Shown piece after piece: positions 16,807 to 25,541 of a stretch of 41,062 nt of DNA; within the stretch, counting starts at the first letter, position 1, and every line of letters starts with the position of its first letter. The DNA is from Thiothrix nivea DSM 5205 (lineage in GTDB: Bacteria > Pseudomonadota > Gammaproteobacteria > Thiotrichales > Thiotrichaceae). Both the position numbers and the translations under genes were made by a program. The stretch covers positions 4,587,587 through 4,628,648 of the forward strand of contig NZ_JH651384.1 of assembly GCF_000260135.1 (NCBI RefSeq), in the 5' to 3' direction. Below the pieces are notes generated by a model that was not told the DNA's origin, did not search any database, and saw only the letters and a program-made list of their open reading frames with translations.

Positions 16807-17190
16807 GAGTTAAAAAAAAGTGCATCGCCAGATTCAAAGACCGAATAAAAATGTTTTCATCATGTGCTAACGCGGGAAATACCGTGCCAAATTCAAAAGC
16901 CGAAAATACTGATTCCGGTGGCCGCGCTGATGCGCGGGAAAGTTTGTACCCTGTCCCATTCGTGCCAGCCCAAAAAAATCGTGCGCTGATGCGTGACAGA
17001 CAGTGCCAACCTGACCGCCTGAAAATAGAGCGTTCATCCTTCGCCGACAAGAAAGGTGCTTACGTTCATTTGCCCAAAATGGTGCCAAACCAACAAAACC
17101 CTGCGCTGATGCGTGATAGACCGTGCCAACCTAACGACTTGAAAAAAGAACGCTTGTCCTTCGCTGATAACAAAAGTACTTCGGTTCATT
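16807..17190 (+). repeat. Repeat units at the start of C15
   Basis: This stretch holds units with anchors near 16868, 16922, 16981 and 17101. The one at 16922 has the long stem CCGCGC-TGAT-GCGCGG followed by GGAAAG, as in C1. No gene is credible before 17197. Confidence 0.7.
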
Positions 17191-17196
17191 AGTACA

Positions 17197-17712
17197 GTGA
17201 AGAAAATATTTTTCCATCTTTACGGCTCCATTCCGGTTTCCTTTCATTCGCCGCTATCCATTGATGAGGCTGTCTCCAGGTTGCGATCAACAACGACTCG
17301 TTCAGTTTTTCAGAGTATCACCTATGAATCTGCCTGTGGTTTTGTCTTTTCTCGATACGTTTCTCTTCGAAGAACTGCGCCATTTGTCACCAACGCTTTC
17401 AGTTTGCAACTTCGTGGCAGATTTAAAAATATAGATAACGCTACAGTTTTTCAGGGTTCATTTTCAGTGGCATGGTTCCCTAAAATTTTTATATCAGTAG
17501 TGATTGTCTTCCTTTCCATACTGACAGTTAACTCTCTTATACAAGTTCTTAACAACCAGATTGATATGTGGTTCGCTCCTATAGTCCCTCTTTTCATGAT
17601 GGGCTTTGCTATATTCATGGTACAGTTTGGAGCGTGGTCTTCTGAATATGATCAAGCGTTTATTTCAAAAATTGTCAGAGAAGCACTCAAAAATGATAGT
17701 GCTACATCATGA
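17197..17712 (+). CDS. Two-TM membrane protein, GTG start
   Basis: This 171-residue protein is the only gene of C15, after 390 bp of repeats. The soluble N-terminal domain (about 1-95) is mainly beta; two membrane helices follow (about 96-118 and 124-143), then a short cytosolic tail with a helix SEYDQAFISKIVREALKN. The GTG start directly follows repeat sequence, and no clear ribosome site is visible, so the start could be a little different. The family is unrecognised. Confidence 0.7.
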   Translation: MKKIFFHLYGSIPVSFHSPLSIDEAVSRLRSTTTRSVFQSITYESACGFVFSRYVSLRRTAPFVTNAFSLQLRGRFKNIDNATVFQGSFSVAWFPKIFISVVIVFLSILTVNSLIQVLNNQIDMWFAPIVPLFMMGFAIFMVQFGAWSSEYDQAFISKIVREALKNDSATS

Positions 17713-17742
17713 GCCAATATATTTAAAGGCTACACTAATAAA

Positions 17743-17833
17743 GCCCAACAAGTGTGTCGACGACGGACGCGGTGACAGCCCGCGATTTTTAACGGCTTAC
17801 TCCCCGCCGCGCCCGTCACACGAGACGTTAGCC
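17743..17833 (+). other. attC site 15 (end of C15)
   Basis: R'' is GCCCAAC, matching the C15 start GTTGGGC; R' is GTTAGCC. It is almost identical to attC 17, including the variable centre TTAACGGCTTACTCC. Confidence 0.9.
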
Positions 17834-17953
17834 GCCTATCTCCAACAGTGGCGTGATATACATCGCATGGTGTAAACTTCCCGAAGTGATAGTAGCGAGA
17901 CATCATAAAAGAATAAGCTATTAATTTTAAGGTTTTTAATAAGGAAAAGAAAA

Positions 17954-18343
17954 ATGGCCTTGACTAAATGTAAAAAATGCGGCACTGAAATCAGCACAAA
18001 AGCAAAAGAATGTCCTAAATGTGCTGCTCCTCAAGGACCTAAACAATACAATGTAGCAATATTAATTTTCCCGCTTATTATTGGCTGGTTACTTTATTCG
18101 TTTTTTACTACGGATCATACATCATCAAGTACCAATTCATCAGGATTTAGAGGTGCCGAGTTTAGCACTTTAGAGCAATGTATGACTGGACTACAAAAAG
18201 AGCTTGGCGCAAAACTCAGGGTAATAATAGATGAACCTGAAGAAGTAACAGGTTCGCAAGCAGATGGTACATTTTGGGCGTGCGAAAAGAAATCAACAGG
18301 AACCAAAGGAATATATTGGGAGGGATATTATAAAGCAAAATAA
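17954..18343 (+). CDS. Zinc-ribbon membrane protein
   Basis: This 129-residue protein, first gene of C16, has an N-terminal zinc ribbon (CKKCG at about 6-10 and CPKCA at about 19-23), one membrane helix (about 35-52), a Ser/Thr-rich linker and a small C-terminal domain with two cysteines (EQCMTGLQKELGAK and FWACEKK). The layout, zinc ribbon then TM then extracytoplasmic domain, is common for small uncharacterised proteins. The ATG is preceded by AAGGAAAAGAAAA, a strong ribosome site. The HEPN gene follows about 90 bp later in the same cassette. Confidence 0.75.
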   Translation: MALTKCKKCGTEISTKAKECPKCAAPQGPKQYNVAILIFPLIIGWLLYSFFTTDHTSSSTNSSGFRGAEFSTLEQCMTGLQKELGAKLRVIIDEPEEVTGSQADGTFWACEKKSTGTKGIYWEGYYKAK

Positions 18344-18431
18344 ATTTACACTAATTTTCCTTCTAAAAATTAAAAAGGATAATCGCTTGATATATTGTTC
18401 AATAAAAGATAATTGGATAAGAGTGAGAATA

Positions 18432-19061
18432 ATGCATTCTGTTGCCCACAGTTATTATGAATTGGCTCACAGTTCAGGCTTCAGACAGAAGATGATGAGT
18501 AATGATGATTTTTTTCCATTTGACTTAGCACAATATGATCTAATTGAAAAAGAATCATCTATTATTGGTATGGTTATGGCGTGGAGTGTTATTACATTGG
18601 AGTCCATAATTAATCAAGCCTTGGCAGAATCACTAAATGATAGATCAGTCGTTATAGAAGCGATTGAGCATCCCAATAGTGTCATCAAAAAATTTAGAAT
18701 AGATACATCCGTAAAATCCGATCTAGCTAAAAAGATAATAATCCTGAATGATCAGAAAGAGAATATTGGTGAGTATATTGATGCGGCAACTAGTCTTAGC
18801 CATATTCGCAATTTAATTGTTCATGACAAGCCATTTAATCTTATTTATCATGGAGATGGTGATGTCAAAATTGAGCATTTTAGATCGCGTGGTGAAGCTT
18901 TTAATAAACAATTAAGATACGAATATCTTCGTGATTTTTACGCTAAATGTGACAAAGTATTGAACTTCATCTTACCTAAAATAAGTCCAAGCATAATTAA
19001 TACTCATGAAATAAGGGAACCTCTAAAAACCCCCGTTCCCGCGCCGACTATGCGAAAATAG
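18432..19061 (+). CDS. HEPN-type protein, 3' end altered by IS5 insertion
   Basis: From the ATG at 18432 this gives 209 residues. SLSHIRNLIVHDKP (R126, N127, H131) is the HEPN R-N-x3-H RNase signature, and WSVITLESIINQALAESL (about 51-68) fits the preceding HEPN helix. An IS5-family element enters at 19015, so the last 16 codons come from the IS. Joining the flanks across the ATAA target duplication restores a frame ending EISFSSLLKG and stopping at the TAA inside the attC core, the expected native end. The core domain is intact, so the protein may still work. Upstream frames extend further, but the ATG here has purine-rich GAGTGAGA before it. Confidence 0.7.
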   Translation: MHSVAHSYYELAHSSGFRQKMMSNDDFFPFDLAQYDLIEKESSIIGMVMAWSVITLESIINQALAESLNDRSVVIEAIEHPNSVIKKFRIDTSVKSDLAKKIIILNDQKENIGEYIDAATSLSHIRNLIVHDKPFNLIYHGDGDVKIEHFRSRGEAFNKQLRYEYLRDFYAKCDKVLNFILPKISPSIINTHEIREPLKTPVPAPTMRK

Positions 19062-20284
19062 CCACTTGACCGACAAACAGCCCCGATCACGATGAGTAAG
19101 AAAAGCGCCATCAAAACCAGTCTATTTGCCGCTGAAGAGCGGGAACAGAAACTCGACCGTAAGGGGGACCTGTTGTCCACGCTGGAAAAACACGTCAAAT
19201 TTTCCGATCTGGCTGCTGAAATCGACCGGATTGCCCCGCGCCCCAACCGAAAACAGGGAGGCCGTCCGCCCTACCCGACCGAACTGATGGTGCGGGTGTT
19301 GGTACTGCAGCATCTGTATAACCTGTCGGACGAAGCGCTGGAATACCAACTGCTTGACCGGCTGTCCTTCCAGCGCTTCTGCGGTCTGCGGCATTCCAGC
19401 AGCATCCCGGATGCCAACACCCTGTGGGTCTTCCGTGAACGGATCAGCGCGGCAGGAGGTGCTGATGCCTTATTTGATGCCGTGCAGCGTCAGTTGCAGC
19501 AACACGGGTTCATTGCCCGTGGCGGGCAAATCGTTGACGCCACGCTGGTGGAGGCTCCCCGGCAACATTTCCGCAAAGCGGAGAAAGAAAAGCTGGTACA
19601 GGGTGAAACACCACCGGAGTGGACGGACGCGCAACGCCGCCAGAAAGACACCGAAGCCAGTTGGACAAAGAAGCATGGCAAAAGCCACCACGGTTACAAG
19701 CTCAGCATCAGTGCCGACCGGAAATATAAACTGATCCGCAAACGCCACGTCAGCACCGCCAAAGAACACGACACCAACCACTTTGAAGACGTACTTGATC
19801 CCGCTAACACCAGCCGTGACGTGTGGGCGGACAAGGGGTATGAGGACAGGGCGCGAGAACAACGCCTCCAGCAAAACGGTTGGCGGTTGCACATCCAGCA
19901 CAAAGCCAAACGTGGCAAGCCGCCATCCGAATGCCAGAAACGCCGCAATACCCGTATCGCCAAACCACGTGCACGGGTCGAGCATGTGTTTGGGGCGATG
20001 TTGGCGATGGGCGGAAAACGGATCCGCAGCATTGGGTTGGCGCGAGCAGAATTTGGCCTAAGCATCAAGGCGGCTGTTTACAACCTGCGGCGGCTTTGTT
20101 CGCTCAAAGAAAGCGGAGTTGCGCCCATTTGAGGGGAAATCCCCCCAGAATCCGCAAGAAGGCGGGAAAATAGGCATAAAGTAGGCTTGATACACCCCAA
20201 AAATGGGTTGGCTTGATTATTTTTAACAAAATACCGGAAGGGTAAAGCTAAGTGCTGCGCTACTCCGGCTTTTTAGAGGTTCCC
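19015..20284 (+). mobile_element. IS5-family insertion sequence, 1270 bp
   Basis: Perfect 15-bp terminal inverted repeats GGGAACCTCTAAAAA and TTTTTAGAGGTTCCC are flanked by a 4-bp target duplication ATAA (19011-19014 and 20285-20288). It encodes one intact transposase. It is GC-rich against the AT-rich cassette it entered. Confidence 0.95.
19092..20132 (+). CDS. IS5-family DDE transposase
   Basis: This 346-residue transposase has an N-terminal DUF772-like region (about 45-120, with GGRPPYPTELMVRVLVLQ), then the DDE catalytic triad D149 (IVDATL), D247 (WADKGYED) and E297 (RVEHVFG, the Y-(2)-R-(3)-E style motif). Length and motifs fit IS5 group members. The frame is intact, so the element may be mobile. 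The ATG at 19092 is 77 bp inside the left end. Confidence 0.95.
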   Translation: MSKKSAIKTSLFAAEEREQKLDRKGDLLSTLEKHVKFSDLAAEIDRIAPRPNRKQGGRPPYPTELMVRVLVLQHLYNLSDEALEYQLLDRLSFQRFCGLRHSSSIPDANTLWVFRERISAAGGADALFDAVQRQLQQHGFIARGGQIVDATLVEAPRQHFRKAEKEKLVQGETPPEWTDAQRRQKDTEASWTKKHGKSHHGYKLSISADRKYKLIRKRHVSTAKEHDTNHFEDVLDPANTSRDVWADKGYEDRAREQRLQQNGWRLHIQHKAKRGKPPSECQKRRNTRIAKPRARVEHVFGAMLAMGGKRIRSIGLARAEFGLSIKAAVYNLRRLCSLKESGVAPI

Positions 20285-20308
20285 ATAAGTTTTAGTTCGT
20301 TATTAAAA

Positions 20309-20399
20309 GGCTAACAAGATTCTCGACGACGGACGCGGTGACAGCCCGCGAGTTCCAACAATTTACTCCCTGCCGCGCCCGTCAGATTTGACGTTGGGC
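20309..20399 (+). other. attC site 16 (end of C16)
   Basis: R'' is GGCTAAC, matching the C16 start GTTAGCC; R' is GTTGGGC. The match shows that C16 is one cassette despite the IS5 insertion. Confidence 0.9.
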
Positions 20400-20430
20400 A
20401 CAATAAAACCGCTATCCTTGGAAACTAACT

Positions 20431-21801
20431 ATGAAAAAACATGAATTTGATGTTGCACTTTCATTTGCGGGGGAAGATAGAGAATATGTTTCTTCTGTAG
20501 CAGAAATCCTAGCAAAAAATGGATTAAAGGTTTTTTACGACAAATTTGAAGAAGTAGAATTGTGGGGTAAAAATCTATATGAATATTTAAATGAAATTTA
20601 TGAGAAAAAATCAGCATATACCGTAATTTTTATATCAAAGCATTATAAAGAAAAATTATGGACAAATCATGAGCGGCAATCAATGCAGGCTAGAGCATTT
20701 GAAGAAAATAAAGAATATATTCTTCCTGCTAGATTCGATGACACTGAAATACTAGGAATACTAAAAACAACAGCATACATTTCACTAAAAGATAAATCTC
20801 CACAAGAATTTAGCGAGCTATTATTTAAAAAAATAAAAAAAGAAAATAACATAGAGTTTCATAAGCAAGCAGAACAACAGGAAACAATATTTTTACATCA
20901 GGCAGATCATGAAATGCTTGATTCATCAGGAACTTTCCAGAAGTTTTCTTTGAGAAGAATTCATAAGGAACTTAACTATGAAATGAGAATATTGTTCTTG
21001 ACATTAAATATAGATGGAAGAATAGTAATCCCGCAGTCATATTTTTTTGAATTCCCTACAATAAGAAATATACTTAATAGACACTCTTGTCTACTGGAAC
21101 TAGGTTACTTTCAATTCATATCTGATTATGCAGATCCATGGGATTTTATTGAATATAAAAAATACACTTATGAAAAAGCCATTTGGGTTCCAAAATATAA
21201 CGATGCTTACTTCAAAAATAATTTATATGGATTTGACAAACTTCCCACACAGATAGCTTGCCAAGCTGGAAATATAGGAGGAAAAATGATTACTCCATGG
21301 ACAAAGATAATAGAAAACGAAGCAAAAGAAATAGGCTATCCTACAGATCGGATTAAAGAGCTCTCCAAAAGAGTCAATGAAACTGAAAGCAAAGCTTTTT
21401 TATATGATAATTTATTAGAACATATAATAGCCGCCAACATCACTAAAAGTGAAGCTAAAATTTTAAAGATAAGAAGTCACTATAATGGAGAATATCTAAG
21501 AACATATAGGGAAAAAGGAATGGAAATACCAACAAATTCCAGTTTAGTTTCCAATGCTTTATTACCAAACAGCAATAATAATAAGTACAATATAAATCTA
21601 TGGAAAAGAATCTTCACCTTGACGAAATTTAACAATTATGTTAATAACGCCAGTTGCAAACAAATACTTGAACTAAAATTAAATGCAAGCTTTTCCATAA
21701 TAATAGAGAAAATAAAAAATAAAAGTTTTTTATCTGTAAATCCAAGTTTTTCGCCAGAAATAAAAGAATTGGAAACATTAAAACTAAACTCTTATGAATA
21801 A
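20431..21801 (+). CDS. TIR-domain protein with novel C-terminal domain
   Basis: This 456-residue protein is the first gene of the five-gene cassette C17. Residues 1 to about 138 are a clear TIR domain: FDVALSFAGEDREYV (6-20), FYDKFEEVELWGKNL (35-49), VIFISKHY (65-72), and WTNHERQSMQARA, in which E81 is the candidate catalytic glutamate for NAD+ hydrolysis or cyclisation. Bacterial TIR proteins commonly act as NADases or signal makers in antiphage systems. The remaining 310 residues are not recognised and contain a mixed alpha/beta region with no membrane helix. The stop overlaps the methyltransferase start by 8 bp, which indicates coupled translation. Defence is inferred from the TIR domain, but the partners below are atypical. 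Confidence 0.85.
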   Translation: MKKHEFDVALSFAGEDREYVSSVAEILAKNGLKVFYDKFEEVELWGKNLYEYLNEIYEKKSAYTVIFISKHYKEKLWTNHERQSMQARAFEENKEYILPARFDDTEILGILKTTAYISLKDKSPQEFSELLFKKIKKENNIEFHKQAEQQETIFLHQADHEMLDSSGTFQKFSLRRIHKELNYEMRILFLTLNIDGRIVIPQSYFFEFPTIRNILNRHSCLLELGYFQFISDYADPWDFIEYKKYTYEKAIWVPKYNDAYFKNNLYGFDKLPTQIACQAGNIGGKMITPWTKIIENEAKEIGYPTDRIKELSKRVNETESKAFLYDNLLEHIIAANITKSEAKILKIRSHYNGEYLRTYREKGMEIPTNSSLVSNALLPNSNNNKYNINLWKRIFTLTKFNNYVNNASCKQILELKLNASFSIIIEKIKNKSFLSVNPSFSPEIKELETLKLNSYE

Positions 21802-22519
21802 CATTATATGTAACAATTATTCAGCATTATCAAAATATTATGATGCTATAACAAACACTAAGAGAAGAAAGTTTTTAGCGAAAGAAATTAATCTAATTGC
21901 AAGTTCCATTGATTCATCAAACAAAAATATTCTTGATATTGCTTGCGGCACTGGAAATTTATCAATAGAACTTTCTAAATACAGTTATAATATTATAGCT
22001 TTCGATAACTCTGATTCCATGATAAGTATATTTAAAGAAAAAGCCATCAATATTCCAAATATTACCATAACTAACATGGCAATGGAAAAATTCCATTCAG
22101 ATGTTAAAATAAAGCTAGCTGTATGCACATCCTTTTCGCTAACATATTTAAAAAATCCAGAAAAAGAAAAATTCTTACGCTCATTATATAACTCCCTAAT
22201 TGATGGAGGAGTATTTGTCATGGATATGCTTCACCCAACAGCTATATTCAGATATTTCTCAAATCAAAAAACAAGAATTATAGAAAAATCAAGTATCGAA
22301 ACAAAATTGGAAAGTTACAATGAAAATTCAGGGGTTTATTCTGTAAGTTATATCGTGAGAAAAAATAACGACAGCTTTACTGAAACTCATGATGGTTTCG
22401 TTATTAGCTCTCAAGAAGCAATTAATTTATTAAAAAGCATTGGATTTAGAAAAATCGCTTACAGGGAAAGAGAGTCAAACTCAGACTCTAGTGCTTACGA
22501 ACTTTTTTGCTACAAATAA
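21794..22519 (+). CDS. Class I SAM-dependent methyltransferase
   Basis: This is a 241-residue protein with a Rossmann methyltransferase fold: motif I LDIACGTGNLSIEL (47-60), acidic D71 at the end of strand 2 (IIAFDNSDSM), and a motif-III-like VFVMDMLHP (about 138-146). The type resembles small-molecule methyltransferases (UbiE/TcmP-like) rather than DNA base methyltransferases, as no NPPY or PC motif is seen. The substrate is unknown. It overlaps the TIR gene by 8 bp and ends 15 bp before the oxygenase, so it is probably part of one operon. Confidence 0.85.
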   Translation: MNNIICNNYSALSKYYDAITNTKRRKFLAKEINLIASSIDSSNKNILDIACGTGNLSIELSKYSYNIIAFDNSDSMISIFKEKAINIPNITITNMAMEKFHSDVKIKLAVCTSFSLTYLKNPEKEKFLRSLYNSLIDGGVFVMDMLHPTAIFRYFSNQKTRIIEKSSIETKLESYNENSGVYSVSYIVRKNNDSFTETHDGFVISSQEAINLLKSIGFRKIAYRERESNSDSSAYELFCYK

Positions 22520-22534
22520 ATTATGAGGCTAATT

Positions 22535-23641
22535 ATGAAAAGCGAGAATAAATATCAAGACTTTGCAAAGGAAACTTCAGAAAAGTTCCTTGAAAAAATA
22601 ATAGAGGAAAGAGGCAGTGAGATAGTAAACAGCAATTTTGACAACATGGATAATACAACGCCATTAAAGCCTGTATTAATTAACAATCATGAAAATCTTT
22701 CTTTATCTGAAAAAAATAAAATTCTTGATAGTTACTCTAAAAATGGAGCAGCATATATTATCTCATTAACCCCTCCAGAACATAAAGAAAGTCATCCAAT
22801 TTTCAAATTAACTGAGCAACTCAAGGACGAGTTAAATTTACACTATCCATTAAGGCATCCATTAGAAGGACATCCTGAAGCCGTAAAAAGATTTGGTGAA
22901 AATGATGGAACATTTAAAATTTATGATCTTCCAGATAACTATACTAAAAACTCTTATAGAGAAGTGGCTGAAACTCATGAAGCATTTCACGTACACCAAG
23001 ATGGATTAGGAAGTGGCGGTACTGTTCAAACAGCCATTTTATACGCAGACTCAATTCCTATTTTCGGTGGATATACTTTTCTATATGACTTATTTAGTAT
23101 TGCATTTGCAGTTTACAATAAAGACCCAAAGGCTTTTCAAAGTCTTTTTTTACCAAATGCGATAACAGCAATAAGACCTCGTGGAAAAGGAGCAATAAAA
23201 GTAACAAGTCCTGTATTCTATATTGACTACTTCAATTTGCCTCATGCTTTTTACAGAAAAGATAGTGGTGAATATAAAATGCTTTGGGAGGATAGCGCAG
23301 ACTTAATGAGAGCAAAAGAATTAATGAGTCAGTATACTGAGCCTTTCTGTCCACTCTCAAAATTTGTATCATATACCCCAAATAGTTTTCTGATAATTAG
23401 GAATAGAGATATGGCTCATGGAAGAACTGCATTTATTGATGGAATTGATAATTGCAATAAGCGACTATTATCAAGAAAGTGGTATATGATTAGCAAAGAT
23501 CACCAAAAATACAAACACATACCGGGTACAATTGCGGCCAAAAAATATGCAGATTCTATTGGTGGTTTATTTCTAGACAAATACCATTATGGAGAATGGT
23601 TATATGATATAGAAAAAGATGTAAACAACAGAATCAAGTAA
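22535..23641 (+). CDS. TauD/TfdA-like Fe(II)/2-oxoglutarate dioxygenase
   Basis: From the preferred ATG at 22535 (GAGG upstream) this is about 368 residues; an ATG at 22523 would add four. The iron-binding facial triad is visible (numbering from 22523): HVHQD with H158 and D160, and the distal AHGRTAF with H299, followed by R301 and R318 (LLSRKW), which fit 2-oxoglutarate binding. The family hydroxylates amino acids, peptides, sulfonates or other small molecules. The partner methyltransferase and PNPOx-like proteins suggest a small-molecule modification pathway. The stop is followed 14 bp later by the next gene, which has a good ribosome site. Confidence 0.8.
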   Translation: MKSENKYQDFAKETSEKFLEKIIEERGSEIVNSNFDNMDNTTPLKPVLINNHENLSLSEKNKILDSYSKNGAAYIISLTPPEHKESHPIFKLTEQLKDELNLHYPLRHPLEGHPEAVKRFGENDGTFKIYDLPDNYTKNSYREVAETHEAFHVHQDGLGSGGTVQTAILYADSIPIFGGYTFLYDLFSIAFAVYNKDPKAFQSLFLPNAITAIRPRGKGAIKVTSPVFYIDYFNLPHAFYRKDSGEYKMLWEDSADLMRAKELMSQYTEPFCPLSKFVSYTPNSFLIIRNRDMAHGRTAFIDGIDNCNKRLLSRKWYMISKDHQKYKHIPGTIAAKKYADSIGGLFLDKYHYGEWLYDIEKDVNNRIK

Positions 23642-23655
23642 GAGGAAATTATTTT

Positions 23656-24066
23656 ATGCTTACTATTTGTGGTTCGCTATCTTTTTTTGAAGAAATTAGA
23701 GAGCTTAAAAAAAAGTTAACTACTCTTGGTATAAGTTCAGAAATACCCGATAACTACGATGAGGGAAATGATAAAGTCGATGGCGAAGTAATGATTGAAT
23801 CCATCTTGTACAATAGATTTATTAATTCACATTTGGAAAAAATAAGCAATACAAATGGAATTCTTATTGCTAACTATAAAAAAAATGGAATAGATGGTTA
23901 TGTTGGTCCAAACACACTCGTTGAAGCTGCATTTGCTTATGCTCTGAATAAAAAAATATTTATTCTAAACAATCTAGGCAAACAGGGTTCGCGTGACGTT
24001 TTGCTTGGTATGCTACCAACTTTATTGAAGGGTGACATTAATGCAATTAAAAACCATAGAACATGA
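23656..24066 (+). CDS. Nucleoside 2-deoxyribosyltransferase-like protein
   Basis: This 136-residue protein has an N-terminal beta strand MLTICGSLSF, then helices, and the signature GYVGPNTLVEAAFAYALNKK with E90 in the position of the nucleophilic glutamate of nucleoside 2-deoxyribosyltransferases. KIFILN follows as the next strand. Enzymes of this fold cleave or exchange N-glycosidic bonds of nucleosides or related compounds, and the fold is related to TIR-like and DprA-like nucleotide enzymes. It has a strong ribosome site (AAGAGGAAATT) and overlaps the next gene by 26 bp. The substrate is not predictable. Confidence 0.75.
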   Translation: MLTICGSLSFFEEIRELKKKLTTLGISSEIPDNYDEGNDKVDGEVMIESILYNRFINSHLEKISNTNGILIANYKKNGIDGYVGPNTLVEAAFAYALNKKIFILNNLGKQGSRDVLLGMLPTLLKGDINAIKNHRT

Positions 24067-24475
24067 TGTTTTTAAGTTAGCTAAAAATTTATTAGAAAGA
24101 AATAGATTAGGCGTTTTATCAACCATAGCTAAAGATTTAAGTGTTCAATCAGCAGTGGTAGGCTACGCAGAATGCTCAGATTTTTCAATTATATTTGGTA
24201 GTGATATATCATCAAGAAAATACAATAATCTTACAAAAGTGCCACGAGTGTCATTTGTTATTTGGGAAGGAAATGAAACATTACAATATGAAGGAAATGC
24301 GTCAATAATTGATAGGGAAACAGATGAGGTTAATATACATGCTCAAAAACATATCTCGTTCGAGAAATATAAGCATATTAAGACAAACATTTATTATAAA
24401 ATAACACCCTTATGGATGAGATATTCTGATTTTTCCACTAAACCAGAACTTGTTCTATCTTATTCTTTTAAATAA
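24041..24475 (+). CDS. Pyridoxamine 5'-phosphate oxidase-like (FMN split-barrel) protein
   Basis: From the ATG at 24041 (AAGGGTGAC upstream; a GTG at 24032 is also possible) this is 144 residues. The pattern NRLGVLSTIAKDLSVQSAVV, then SSRKYNNLTKVPRVSFVIW and a later tail SYSFK, fits the small PNPOx-like split-barrel family, which binds FMN or F420 and reduces or oxidises small molecules, or binds haem. It overlaps the deoxyribosyltransferase-like gene and ends directly at the attC, closing the five-gene cassette. Confidence 0.75.
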   Translation: MQLKTIEHDVFKLAKNLLERNRLGVLSTIAKDLSVQSAVVGYAECSDFSIIFGSDISSRKYNNLTKVPRVSFVIWEGNETLQYEGNASIIDRETDEVNIHAQKHISFEKYKHIKTNIYYKITPLWMRYSDFSTKPELVLSYSFK

Positions 24476-24566
24476 GCCCAACAAGTGTGTCGACGACGGA
24501 CGCGGTGACAGCCCGCGATTCTTAACGGCTTACTCCCCGCCGCGCCCGTCACACGAGACGTTAGCG
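24476..24566 (+). other. attC site 17 (end of C17, TIR operon)
   Basis: R'' is GCCCAAC, perfectly matching the C17 start GTTGGGC 4.08 kb upstream, which shows that the five genes form one cassette. R' is GTTAGCG. It is nearly identical to attC 15. Confidence 0.9.
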
Positions 24567-24597
24567 GCAGACCGTGCCATCGTCAGCTTGTGCAAAC

Positions 24598-24831
24598 CTA
24601 CATAAATTTCCTGAATCTAAATGGTGGGTTTGCTGGTTTATGGTATTTAACCTCAATTTCTAATTTTTCAATCAATTTAAAAATAGCAGGATGTGTCATT
24701 TCAATGTCTGTATTATAGCGCATTTCGTTAACCAGCGCTTTCATCAGCTCGTGCAAATTACCGTCCTCGTTTTGCTCTAAGCACTCATAATCAACGGACA
24801 TCACATTGTCTTTATGCGTTAACTTTCTCAT
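24598..24831 (-). CDS. Small reverse-strand protein (77 aa), unknown
   Basis: This is the only reading frame of note in C18 and the only reverse-oriented cassette gene in the window. The product is hydrophilic and acidic, with a helical middle (LHELMKALVNEMRYNTDIEMTHP...). No family is recognised. The start at 24831 has only a weak purine stretch (GGATAG) upstream; an internal ATG at residue 11 is possible. Reverse-strand genes in cassette arrays usually have their own promoter, and none is evident. It may be real, as it fills most of the cassette. Confidence 0.45.
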   Translation of the reverse strand: MRKLTHKDNVMSVDYECLEQNEDGNLHELMKALVNEMRYNTDIEMTHPAIFKLIEKLEIEVKYHKPANPPFRFRKFM

Positions 24832-24868
24832 GTCAATAATCTATCCAAAAACAATTAAGAAAATATTA

Positions 24869-24962
24869 GGCTAACAAATCGGCTCGACGACGGACGCGGC
24901 GTTCATTCGCCGATCTCCGTCCAGTTGCCGTGCCGCCGCGACCGTCAGCCGCGAGGTTGGCA
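24869..24962 (+). other. attC site 18 (end of C18), divergent arms
   Basis: R'' is GGCTAAC and R' is GTTGGCA. The first arm CGACGACGGACGCGG is standard, but the rest (CGTTCATTCGCCGATCTCCG... GCGACCGTCAGCC) departs strongly from all other sites and is 94 bp long. Cassette C18 opens with GTTAGCG, so its ends mismatch at the outermost base. Confidence 0.8.
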
Positions 24963-25541
24963 GCAGATAAAGCGGTGGTTAACGGCAAATTAAAGAGAAG
25001 AGGGTGTTTTTCAGTGCGATAAAGTGCGGCGGCCATATTCACTTGCCTGAACGGGTAGTTTCCCAAACTTCACGGTGCGCTATCGCGTGAGAGACAACGC
25101 CAACTTGGACCACTAAGAACAGGGCTTTATCCGTTGCTGACAAAATACGGTGGCTATGCCGATTTTCCGTGATTGGTGGCTGACCAATTGTTCACGGTGC
25201 GCTAACGCGGGAAAGACAACGCCAACTTGAACCACGAAGAACAGGGTTTTATCCGTTGCTGACAAAATACGGTGGCTGGGCTGATTTTCCGTGATTGGTG
25301 GCTGCCCAATTGTTCACAGTGCGCTATCGCGTGAGAGACAACACAGACCTGAACGACTGAAAATAGGGTGCTTCCGGTTGTTGATAAAGTGTGATGGTCA
25401 TGCCAATCTTTCATGATGGGTGGCTGCCGAACGTTCACAGTGCGCTGAAGCGGGAAGCTGTGTGCCAACTGATCCAGTTTTAATACGGTGAGTGAGAGAT
25501 TTATCAAAGACAGCTTGTCGGCTATTTGAGGTTAATCCAAG
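24963..25541 (+). repeat. Cassette C19: gene-less array of 122-bp repeats (family A)
   Basis: Anchors are at 25075, 25197, 25319 and 25440 (122, 122, 121). The same opening and tail as C8, C14 and C23. No gene is credible. Confidence 0.8.

Noticed and set aside
19122-20068. Minus-strand frames opposite the IS5 transposase (for example 19470-19985)
   Set aside because: Antisense frames of a GC-rich gene; no recognisable domains.
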